Shown here piece after piece: positions 21,968-29,853 of a DNA stretch of 64,000 nucleotides (its first letter is position 1; every line of letters starts with the position of its first letter). This stretch comes from Minicystis rosea. Its GTDB lineage: Bacteria > Myxococcota_A > Polyangia > Polyangiales > Polyangiaceae. A model generated the notes under the pieces. That model saw only the letters and a list, made by a program, of their open reading frames with translations, was not told the origin of the DNA and did no database searches. The translations under genes and the position numbers were made by a program. Location of the stretch: NCBI GenBank assembly GCA_001931535.1, contig CP016211.1, positions 10,772,377 through 10,836,376 of the forward strand. The letters run 5' to 3'.

Positions 21968-24424
21968 ATGGCCGATCTCATCACCATCTCCTCGAGCGTG
22001 CTCCCGGATGCGGCGCGCGTCGTCGGCTTCCGCGGCTTCGAGGCCATCTCGCGCCCGTACGAGATCGAGATCTTCATCTCGCTCCAACAGGAGCTGGGTG
22101 ACGAGCTCGATCTCGCCGACGGCATCGGGGCCAAGGCCGCGCTCTCCATCGATCGCCAGGTGATCGGAGAGAAGCCCTTCGTCTTCGCCGGCATCCTCGC
22201 GAACCTCGAGCTGCTCCACGCGTTCGACGGCCGCATCCTCCTCCGCGCCACGCTGGTGCCGCGCCTCTGGCAGCTCGGGCTCTCCCGGCACAGCCGCATC
22301 TTCACCAAGATGAAGGTGCCCGACATCATCAAGAGCGTCCTCGAAGAGAACGGCGTCTCGGATGTCGACATGCGCCTCGGATCGTACGAGACCGAGGAGC
22401 ACGTCTCGCAGTACCGCGAGAGCGATCTCGACTTCATCTCGCGATGGATGGAGCGCGAGGGCATCTTCTACTTCTTCGAGCACACCGATGAGGGGGAGAG
22501 GCTCGTCCTCTGCGATCAGAAGCGCTACGACGAGGACGAGCTCGGCCGGCCGGTGCGGTATTTCCCGCAGCTCGGGCACGATCACTCGGCCGGGCAGAGC
22601 CTCCGCATGTTCACCTGCCGGCACACCACGCTGCCTTCGAGCGTGCGCCTCAAGGACTACGACTACGCCAAGCCGAGCCTCAACGTCTCGGGCACGGCGC
22701 GCGTGGCCGACAACGGCGCGGGTGAGGTGAGCCTCTACGGCGAGCGCTTCTTCACGCCGGCCGCGGGCGACAAGCTGGCGCGGACGCGCGCGGAGGAGAT
22801 GCTCGCGCGGCAGGTCGTCTATCGCGCCACGGGCACGCGCCATCACCTCCGGCCCGGCTACATGTTCGAGCTCGAAGAGCACCCGCTGCCGAGCTTCAAC
22901 GCGAGCTATCTGACCATCGAGGCGCGCCACACGGGCAACCAGTCCGCGGGCCTCGCGCACTTCCGCGAGCTCACGGGCATCGAGAGCGAGGAGGTCTATC
23001 AGGTCGAGATCGAGGCCGTGCCGGCGAAGGCGCAGTTCCGCGCCGAGAGCCGCACGGCGTGGCCGCGCATCTACGGCTTCGAGAACGGCGTCGTCGATGG
23101 GCCGGCGGACAGCGAGTATGCCCAGCTCGACGATCAGGGCCGCTATCTCTGCAAGTTCAAGTACGACGAGAGCAAGCTGAAGAGCGGCAAAGCCACCACG
23201 TACGTGCGCATGATGCAGCCGCACGGCGGTGACATCGAAGGCTTCCACTTTCCGCTGCGGAAGGGCACCGAGGTGGTCTTCAGCTTCCTCGGCGGCGACT
23301 GCGACCGGCCGGTGATTTCGGGCGTCGTGCCCAACGCCGTGAACCCGAGCCCCGTGACCTCGTCCAACCATACGCGCAACGTCATTCAGACGGGCGCGCG
23401 CAACCGGCTCGAGCTCGAGGACAAGGGCGGCTCGGAGTGGATCAAGCTCTCCACGCCGTACTCCGACACGTTCCTGCGCATGGGCTCACCCGACTCGGGA
23501 CACGAGCTCATCCTCAACACCGAGAAGAACACGCTCGCCGAGATTGGCAATCACTGGGACGTCAACGTCGGCCAAAAGGGCGGTGGCAACTGGACCACGC
23601 TGGTGAAGGGCGGCAACACGTCGCTCCACATCCCCGACGGCAATTATCGGATCGGCGTGGTCGGCGGCGTCGGCATCAACGCGCAGAACGGCGTGCACAT
23701 GCTGATCAACGGCGGCGCCGCGGTGCCCGCGGCGGGCGGCGACGGCGGCTTCAAGGTCGAGGTCAAAGACAACGGCATCGACATGACGGCCAAGACCGCC
23801 GTCAACGTCACCAGTGAGACGGACAACATCGTCATGCACGCGGCGAAGAAGGTCGAGATCATCGCCGACGAGGATCACAAGCTGACGATCATGGGCAAGA
23901 CGTTCGAGATCAAGACCGAGGACTCGAACGAGATCATGCTCGCCGACGAGATGAAGTTCACCGTCGGCGACTCCTTCGGCGCCACGGTCGGCGACAAGAA
24001 GGAGTTCTTCTTCGGCACCCAGTTCGGCCTCACCGCGGGGACGAAGTCGGAGATCTTCGTGGGCAGCTCGAGCGAGCTCAAGCTCTCGGACGCGACGGGC
24101 GTGACCATCGGCAGCACTTCGGAGACGTACATCGGGACGAAGACGGAGATCGAGGTCGCGGGCAAGACGGGCATCACCATCGGCGCCTCGTTCGAGGCGA
24201 AGCTCGCGGCGGAGCTGGAGATCTCCGTCGCCCTCAAGGCCGCGCTGGAGCTGGCCCTGGCGCTCGAGCTGACGTTCGGGCTCAAGTTCGTCAACAGCCC
24301 GACCGAGGTGAAGATCAACGGCATCGGCCTCGACACCAAGACCAACGAGCTGGCGATGAAGATGAACGACATGAAGATCGGCTCGCTGTCGCTCGAGGTC
24401 GAGGCGCTCAAGGCCGTGGTCTGA
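21968..24424 (+). CDS. vgrG: Type VI secretion spike protein VgrG
   Basis: 818 residues from the ATG at 21968, with GGAGAGGAG about 12 bases upstream. The gp27-like part runs to about 350 and includes SQYRESDLDFISRWMEREG and FFEH. The gp5-like OB region follows (about 375-480: WPRIYGFENG, RMMQPHGG, GTEVVFSFLGGDCDRPVI). The needle comes next (about 480-700). The C-terminal 120 residues continue as short beta repeats (TVGDKKEFFFGTQFGLTAG, IGSTSETYIGTKTEI), then an Ala/Leu-rich hydrophobic stretch (ALELALALELTFGL) and a short tail. No enzymatic domain is recognisable. VgrG caps the Hcp tube and carries cargo. Confidence 0.93.
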   Translation: MADLITISSSVLPDAARVVGFRGFEAISRPYEIEIFISLQQELGDELDLADGIGAKAALSIDRQVIGEKPFVFAGILANLELLHAFDGRILLRATLVPRLWQLGLSRHSRIFTKMKVPDIIKSVLEENGVSDVDMRLGSYETEEHVSQYRESDLDFISRWMEREGIFYFFEHTDEGERLVLCDQKRYDEDELGRPVRYFPQLGHDHSAGQSLRMFTCRHTTLPSSVRLKDYDYAKPSLNVSGTARVADNGAGEVSLYGERFFTPAAGDKLARTRAEEMLARQVVYRATGTRHHLRPGYMFELEEHPLPSFNASYLTIEARHTGNQSAGLAHFRELTGIESEEVYQVEIEAVPAKAQFRAESRTAWPRIYGFENGVVDGPADSEYAQLDDQGRYLCKFKYDESKLKSGKATTYVRMMQPHGGDIEGFHFPLRKGTEVVFSFLGGDCDRPVISGVVPNAVNPSPVTSSNHTRNVIQTGARNRLELEDKGGSEWIKLSTPYSDTFLRMGSPDSGHELILNTEKNTLAEIGNHWDVNVGQKGGGNWTTLVKGGNTSLHIPDGNYRIGVVGGVGINAQNGVHMLINGGAAVPAAGGDGGFKVEVKDNGIDMTAKTAVNVTSETDNIVMHAAKKVEIIADEDHKLTIMGKTFEIKTEDSNEIMLADEMKFTVGDSFGATVGDKKEFFFGTQFGLTAGTKSEIFVGSSSELKLSDATGVTIGSTSETYIGTKTEIEVAGKTGITIGASFEAKLAAELEISVALKAALELALALELTFGLKFVNSPTEVKINGIGLDTKTNELAMKMNDMKIGSLSLEVEALKAVV

Positions 24425-24434
24425 GCGAGGCGCC

Positions 24435-27089
24435 ATGCGCACCATCAAGCCTTTCGCCCTCACGGCCCTCAACGCGCCCTTCCAGCACGGAGGAAAGGTG
24501 CGGCTCGTCCTCGCGGTCGGCGCGATGGTGAGCTTCGACGGCACCAAGATCGATCACGAGCAGACCTTGTGGAAGACGCTCGCCGAGGTGCCCGGCTCGG
24601 CGGGCGCGCTCGACGAAATCAAGCCCAAGGTCCGCGGCGAAGCGCTGCTCTCGGGCTACGCGTATGCGCCCAATGGAAAGCCTGCGCCGGTGGTGGCGGC
24701 GCGGCTCTCGGTGGGATCGATTCAAAAGGAGCTTTGGGTCGTCGGCGATCGCGTGTGGAAGGGGATGGGGCCGACGGAGGCCATCCCCTTCGACCGCATG
24801 CCGATCGATTACGAGCATGCCTTCGGCGGTGAGGGCTACGCGGCGAACCCGAAGGGCAAAGGCATCGCGCCCCTCGAGACGGAGGCCGGCGACACGGTGC
24901 ATCCGCTGCCCAACGTCGAGCCGGCGAAGAAGCTCGTGACCACGCCGCGCGATCGCCCGGCGCCCGCGGGCTTCGCGCCCATCGATCCTTCGTGGCCACA
25001 ACGGATCAAGAAGGGCGGCACGTACGACAAGAAGTGGGTCGAGACGAAGTATCCGGAGATGGCCGACGACTTCGATCCGACCTATTTCAACATGGCGCCC
25101 GACGATCAATGGATCGAAGGGTATTGGGAGGGCGGCGAGCCTTTCGTGCTCGAAAACATGCATCCTTCGCTGCCGCGTATCGAGGGCACGGTGCCGAGCT
25201 TCACGGCGCGCGCGCTGGTTACCCGGCGGGGCGCGCCCGAAGGTGCCATGGAGGACGTGGCGCTGCGCTGTGACACGCTCTGGTTCCTGCCCCATTTGGA
25301 GCGGGTGATTCTGGTGTTCCGCGGTGGCATCGACGTCGTCGACGAGGAGGCCTCCGACATCATCGATGTCGTCGCCGCGCTGGAGCGCAAGGGCGCCGCC
25401 TATCCGGTGGAGCATTATCGATACGTGCGCTCGCTGCGGCTCGACAAGAACAAGGGCGCGCTGCACACGTTGCGCGATCACGATTTGGTGCCGCGGGATC
25501 TGGAGATCGTGCGCTCCAGCGCGCTCTCCGAGATGGATTCGCTCCTCGCGCGCGAGGGCCTGCCGGAGCGCAACATGCGGCGTCGCGCCGAGCGCGAGCT
25601 CGAGCAGCTCCGTGAGAAGCTGCGGGCGGCGGGGGTCGATCCCGACAAGCACGTTCCCAAAGAGGTCCCCCCAGCGCCGAAGACGCCTGAATTGCACGAG
25701 CTGCCCGATGTGGTCGACGACATCATGAGTCAGACCCAGCGCGCGCAGGCCGAGGCCGAGGCGCAGCGCGATCAGCTGATGAGCCGCGTGCGCGAGCTGT
25801 GCAAGGCGCAGGGGATCGATCTCGACAAGAAGATGGCCGACAACAAGAAGGCGGCGGGCGGGCCGCCTCGCTTCACGGCCGACGCGCAGATCGCGAAGCT
25901 CAAAGGGCTCGTGGAGCAGGCCAAGGCGGCGGGCGCGAAGCTGCCTCCTTCGGCGGAGAAGCTCGACGATCCCAAGACCATCGCCAAGCTCAGGATGGCC
26001 GAGACGGCGATGAAGGACATGTACCTTCGCTCGGTCCATTACGCGCCGCCGGCCGAGCCGCTCGGCGAGGCGGATTCCGCGCGCGTGCGGCGCGATGTGG
26101 AAGCAACGCTGGCCGCGGGCGCGAGCCTCGCCGGCTACGACATGACGGGCGCCGATCTCTCGGGCCTCGATTTCTCGGGCCGCGATCTCTCGGGCGCTTG
26201 GCTCGAGAAGGCGAACCTCTCGGGCTGTTCGTTCCGCGGGGCCAACCTCGAGCGGGCCGTGCTCGCGCGCGCGAACCTCCAGAATGCCGATTTCGAGGGC
26301 GCGCGTGGGGCCGGTGCCAATTTCGGCGAGGCCGATCTCACGGGCGTGAAGCTCACCGGCGGTATCGATCTCACGGGCGTGGTCTTCATCCGCGCCAAGC
26401 TCGCCGGCACCGATCTCACGGGCGCGACGCTCGATCGGGCCGAGCTCTCCGAGATCCTTTGCGACAAGGCGATCTTCGCGAAGGTGCGGGCCAAGGGGCT
26501 CACCATGTTGAAGGGCGATCTGCGCGGCGTCGATCTGCACGAGGCAGAGCTCTCCGAGTGCAACTTCCTCGAAGTGGATCTCTCGGGCGCCGACTTCACG
26601 GGAGCATCGTTGTTCCGCACGGCGTGGGTCGACACCGTCGCCGAGGGTGCTTGTTTCCGCGACGCGCTGCTCGACAAATTCCGCGTGGTGAAGGCGCAGA
26701 AAGGCTCCTCCTTGGCGGGGAGCAACTTCCGCGGTGCCAAGCTACGCGCGGCCAACCTGCGCGGGGTGAACCTGGAAGGCGTCGATCTGCGCGAGACCGA
26801 TCTCACGCAATCCGATTTCTCGGAGGCCAACCTCCGTGGCGCGAACCTCGAAGGGGCGCGCGCGGTGGAGGCGCGCTTCATGAAGACCGATCTCACCGAC
26901 GCCAACCTGGCGCGGAGCGATCTCATGTACGGGCTCCTCGGCGGCGCGATCGTGCGGGGGGCGAGCTTCGAAGAGGCCAATGTCTTTCGAGCCGACGCGG
27001 CCAAGATGAAGGGCGACGATCGCACGAGCTTCAAGGGCGCCAACGTGAAGCAGGTGCGCGTGGTGCCGGACCGGAGCGGCAATGGATAA
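24435..27089 (+). CDS. DUF2169 T6SS adaptor fused to pentapeptide repeats
   Basis: 884 residues, starting 10 bases after vgrG. Residues 1-310 match DUF2169 (NAPFQHGGKVRLVLAVGA, IPFDRMPIDYEHAFGG, FFLPHLERVILVFRGG-like region), a family whose members help load cargo and PAAR-like proteins onto VgrG. Residues about 355-545 are charged and helical, with probable coiled coil. Residues 560-870 are pentapeptide repeats of A(D/N)LxG type (GADLSGLDFSGRDLSG, RGANLERAVLARANL), which fold as a right-handed quadrilateral helix. The fusion suggests an adaptor with a long rigid rod. The last 8 bases overlap the next gene. Confidence 0.9.
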   Translation: MRTIKPFALTALNAPFQHGGKVRLVLAVGAMVSFDGTKIDHEQTLWKTLAEVPGSAGALDEIKPKVRGEALLSGYAYAPNGKPAPVVAARLSVGSIQKELWVVGDRVWKGMGPTEAIPFDRMPIDYEHAFGGEGYAANPKGKGIAPLETEAGDTVHPLPNVEPAKKLVTTPRDRPAPAGFAPIDPSWPQRIKKGGTYDKKWVETKYPEMADDFDPTYFNMAPDDQWIEGYWEGGEPFVLENMHPSLPRIEGTVPSFTARALVTRRGAPEGAMEDVALRCDTLWFLPHLERVILVFRGGIDVVDEEASDIIDVVAALERKGAAYPVEHYRYVRSLRLDKNKGALHTLRDHDLVPRDLEIVRSSALSEMDSLLAREGLPERNMRRRAERELEQLREKLRAAGVDPDKHVPKEVPPAPKTPELHELPDVVDDIMSQTQRAQAEAEAQRDQLMSRVRELCKAQGIDLDKKMADNKKAAGGPPRFTADAQIAKLKGLVEQAKAAGAKLPPSAEKLDDPKTIAKLRMAETAMKDMYLRSVHYAPPAEPLGEADSARVRRDVEATLAAGASLAGYDMTGADLSGLDFSGRDLSGAWLEKANLSGCSFRGANLERAVLARANLQNADFEGARGAGANFGEADLTGVKLTGGIDLTGVVFIRAKLAGTDLTGATLDRAELSEILCDKAIFAKVRAKGLTMLKGDLRGVDLHEAELSECNFLEVDLSGADFTGASLFRTAWVDTVAEGACFRDALLDKFRVVKAQKGSSLAGSNFRGAKLRAANLRGVNLEGVDLRETDLTQSDFSEANLRGANLEGARAVEARFMKTDLTDANLARSDLMYGLLGGAIVRGASFEEANVFRADAAKMKGDDRTSFKGANVKQVRVVPDRSGNG

Positions 27090-28152
27090 GGAGGAGCTCG
27101 CGCGCCTCGTCCGCGAAGGAGAGGCCTTCGACAACCAGCGCTTCGCGGGGCTCGATCTCGCGGGCGCGGATCTCGGCGGCGGGATCTTCTCCGAGTGCTC
27201 GTTCGAGGGTTGCGATCTGCGCGGCGCAAAGCTGCGCGAGGCCACGTTTTCGGACTGCGATTTCGGCGCGAGCCGCTTCGACGAAGGGAATCTGCGCCAC
27301 GTCATCCTGGCGAAATGCCGGCTCCGCGGGGCGTCGTTCGTGGGTGCCAATCTGCTCGGGGCCCGAGTCGTGGAGTGCGATCTCACGGAGGGCGACTTCA
27401 CCGACATCGACGGCACCGTCAGCCAATTCGCGCAGACGACGCTCTCGCGGGCGCGCTTCACCAACGCGAACCTCGATCGCGCGGCGCTCGTCGACGGCCC
27501 CACCGACGGCATCGGTTTCGCGGGCGCCAGGCTCGAAAAGACCACCTTGTTTCGCGCCGATCTGCGCACTGCGCAGCTCGAAGGGACCCGCTTTTTCAGC
27601 ACCATCTTGGTGAGCGCCAACCTCGCGGGTCAAGCGTTGCGGGGGATGGATTTCACGCTGGTGCAGTTCATCGACGCCGATCTCGCGGGGTGCGATTTCG
27701 AGGGCGCCAAGCTGGTTCAAACCAATTTCAAGGGTGCCAATCTGGAGAAGGCCAATCTGAGCCGCGCCGAGGCCAAGAATGCGCTCTTCCCCTATGCGAA
27801 GCTCAAGGAAGCGGTGATGCGGGACGCGAACCTCTTCCAAACCATTTTCGCCGAGGCGGATGCGCCTTCGATCGACGTGCGCGGGTCCAACCTGCAGATG
27901 TCGATATGGCAGAAGGCGCAATGCACCTCGGCGCGGTTCGACAAGACGGATCTCACGTATGCGGATTTCTCGCATGCCGATCTGACGGCCGCGGATTTCT
28001 CGGGCGCGACGATGTTCCGCGCGCGGCTGCACAAGACGGTGCAGAAGGACACGGTCTTCCCGCTGGGGAAGATGACGGCGCTCGGTGACGACGAGCTCTT
28101 GGCCGAGGCCGAGGGCTGGTGGGAACGTCACAAGAGGTCAATCGAGGATTAG
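27082..28152 (+). CDS. Pentapeptide repeat protein of the T6SS island
   Basis: 356 residues, almost entirely pentapeptide repeats from residue 15 to 330 (GLDLAGADLGGG, GCDLRGAKLREATFSDCDF, GANLEKANLSRAEAKNA), giving an elongated beta-helix. Its start overlaps the DUF2169-pentapeptide gene by 8 bases. The C-terminal ~25 residues are charged (WWERHKRSIED). It may be a structural extension of the spike, a partner of the first pentapeptide protein, or cargo. No enzymatic motif is visible. Confidence 0.9.
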   Translation: MDKEELARLVREGEAFDNQRFAGLDLAGADLGGGIFSECSFEGCDLRGAKLREATFSDCDFGASRFDEGNLRHVILAKCRLRGASFVGANLLGARVVECDLTEGDFTDIDGTVSQFAQTTLSRARFTNANLDRAALVDGPTDGIGFAGARLEKTTLFRADLRTAQLEGTRFFSTILVSANLAGQALRGMDFTLVQFIDADLAGCDFEGAKLVQTNFKGANLEKANLSRAEAKNALFPYAKLKEAVMRDANLFQTIFAEADAPSIDVRGSNLQMSIWQKAQCTSARFDKTDLTYADFSHADLTAADFSGATMFRARLHKTVQKDTVFPLGKMTALGDDELLAEAEGWWERHKRSIED

Positions 28153-28165
28153 GACGGAGGCGACG

Positions 28166-28798
28166 ATGGATAGCGTGGCGCGCAAGATCGAGGTCAAAGC
28201 GGTCTTCCAAGAGCTCGGTGAGGTTCAGAAGGTCGAGGGCGATCTCGTGACGGTGCGGACCGCGCTCGCCGAGGTCACGGCGCGGCGCGCGGCGAGCTGC
28301 CTGCTCGCGCCGGCGGTGGGCGATCGGGTGCTTCTTTGCAGCGAGGAGCGCGGTGATGCGTACGTGCTCGCGGTGCTGGAGCAGCGCGACGCGAGCACGA
28401 CGACCATCGCGGTCGAGGGCGATCTCGCGCTCCGATCGATCCACGGGAAGGTGTCGGTGGCGGCGCAGGAGGGGATCGATCTGGTGACGGCGGCGGCCGC
28501 GCGGATCGCGGCTTCGGCGGTGGAGGTGAGCGCGGTCGCGCAGCTCTCCGTGGCCGCGTCGGCGGTGAAGGCCGAGCTCGACAAGGTGAAGATGCTGGCG
28601 ACGACGATCGACTCCTTCGTCGAGCGGGTGGCCGCGCGGGTGAAGCGCTCGTATCGGACCGTCGAGGAGCTCGATCAGGTCAAGGCGCGGCACATCGATT
28701 ATGCGGCGAGCGGCAACGCGCACGTGAGCGGCGCCAACACGCTCGTGACGGCGCACGATCTGGTCAAGCTCGACGGCGAGCAGGTGCACATCGGCTGA
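28166..28798 (+). CDS. DUF3540 protein, T6SS spike-associated
   Basis: 210 residues from the ATG at 28166, with GGAGG five bases upstream. The N-terminal half has an OB-like pattern (VQKVEGDLVTVRTALAEV, CLLAPAVGDRVLLCSEERGD, YVLAVLEQRD). The second half is Ala/Val-rich repeats (AARIAASAVEVSAVAQLSVA) ending with a short beta-strand segment. This fits DUF3540, found with VgrG, DUF2169 and DUF4150 genes. It resembles a miniature of the VgrG OB-needle region and may extend the spike. It is the fourth gene of the island, with a gap of 13 bases. Confidence 0.82.
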   Translation: MDSVARKIEVKAVFQELGEVQKVEGDLVTVRTALAEVTARRAASCLLAPAVGDRVLLCSEERGDAYVLAVLEQRDASTTTIAVEGDLALRSIHGKVSVAAQEGIDLVTAAAARIAASAVEVSAVAQLSVAASAVKAELDKVKMLATTIDSFVERVAARVKRSYRTVEELDQVKARHIDYAASGNAHVSGANTLVTAHDLVKLDGEQVHIG

Positions 28799-28819
28799 AG
28801 GCGCGCGCGAGGAGGAACC

Positions 28820-29212
28820 ATGTTCGCGAACACGCAGATGGGTGGGATGGACTTCGGCTTCCCCGACGTGTGCATGACGCCGACGCCCGTGCCGGTGCCG
28901 ATTCCGTATCCCAATTTCGCGCTCGGCCCCATCGGCGTGCCGGCGGCTTACAACGTCTTGTTCAGCTGCACGCCGGCCCACAACCTCCTCACCACCATTC
29001 CGCTCACCCTCGGCGATCAACCGGGCGTCGCGCTGGGCGTCGCCTCCGGCATGGTGATGGGCCCGTCGCGGCGGCTCACCGCGATGTTCACTTGCCTCGT
29101 CGACGGCATTCCGGCCACGCGCATGACCAGCATCGGGCTCCACAACAGCACCAACATCGTGGGGATGCGGATCGTGCCGAGTCAGTTCAAGGTGCTTTTG
29201 CTGGGGCCTTGA
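28820..29212 (+). CDS. DUF4150/PAAR-like spike tip protein
   Basis: 130 residues, with GAGGAGG four bases before the ATG. Sequence FANTQMGGMDFGFPDVCMTP, then the Pro-rich VPVPIPYPN, and later GVASGMVMGPSRR and TRMTSIGLHNSTN follow the DUF4150 PAAR-like pattern. This family sharpens the VgrG spike. No C-terminal toxin is fused to it. It is the last gene of the island and is followed by a hairpin. Confidence 0.88.
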   Translation: MFANTQMGGMDFGFPDVCMTPTPVPVPIPYPNFALGPIGVPAAYNVLFSCTPAHNLLTTIPLTLGDQPGVALGVASGMVMGPSRRLTAMFTCLVDGIPATRMTSIGLHNSTNIVGMRIVPSQFKVLLLGP

Positions 29213-29231
29213 GCGAGATTCGATGTCGGGT

Positions 29232-29254
29232 CTCGCAGATATCGAATCTGCGAG
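29232..29254. terminator. Hairpin at the end of the T6SS island
   Basis: CTCGCAGAT and ATCTGCGAG form a 9-base stem with a 5-base loop, 19 bases after the DUF4150 stop and before a convergent gene. It could terminate from both sides; no U tract is seen. Confidence 0.6.
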
Positions 29255-29326
29255 GCCGCGCGCGGGATGCGGTGAATGAGGGGGAGCGAGCGGCGGCGCG
29301 GGGTGGCGCCGCCGGTGGGCCGAGGA

Positions 29327-29821
29327 TCACTGCACGTCGATGGTGATCTTGGCTTCGACGGAGATGGGCGTCGCCCAGTCGGTGAAGGCGGGGTTGGTGC
29401 CGCCGGTCCACTCGATGCGGATGGTGTGATCGTCTTTGAAGAGGGGGTGGAGGTCGCCGAGGTAGTCGATGTGCATCACGACAACCGACTCGCCTTGGGG
29501 GACGGTGGCGAGCGAGGCGACGGGCGTCCGGCTGGTGGCCGTGACGGCTTCGCCACGGAGCGAGCTTAGGAACGAGAAATCCCGCCCTTCCGGCGCTTTG
29601 ACGGTGAGCGAGACGCCGATGAGCGTCGCGGAGCTGACGCTGTTGATGTCCTGATCGAGGGTGATCTCGTTCCAGGCCCAGAACGAGGTGTCGGGCCCGG
29701 GGAAGTCGACGGTGATGGAGGTGTCGTGCTGGCCGCTGATGAGGGCGGCACAGCCGGTGGTGGAGAGTCCGAATGCGGCGATCGCCGCACAGCCCAAGGA
29801 AAGCATCAAGCGCCGGTGCAT
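29327..29821 (-). CDS. Lipoprotein, unknown function
   Basis: 164 residues from the ATG at 29821. Signal sequence MHRRLMLSLGCAAIAAFGLSTTGC with lipobox. The mature part (about 140 residues) is rich in beta-strand patterns (ISGQHDTSITVDFPGPDTSFWAWNEITL, VMHIDYLGDLHPLF, HTIRIEWTGGTNPAF). No family recognised. The penicillin acylase gene ends 32 bases upstream on the same strand, so the two may be one operon. Confidence 0.75.
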   Translation of the reverse strand: MHRRLMLSLGCAAIAAFGLSTTGCAALISGQHDTSITVDFPGPDTSFWAWNEITLDQDINSVSSATLIGVSLTVKAPEGRDFSFLSSLRGEAVTATSRTPVASLATVPQGESVVVMHIDYLGDLHPLFKDDHTIRIEWTGGTNPAFTDWATPISVEAKITIDVQ

Positions 29822-29853
29822 GGTTGCCGAGGATAGCACCGGCGCTTCGGTCG

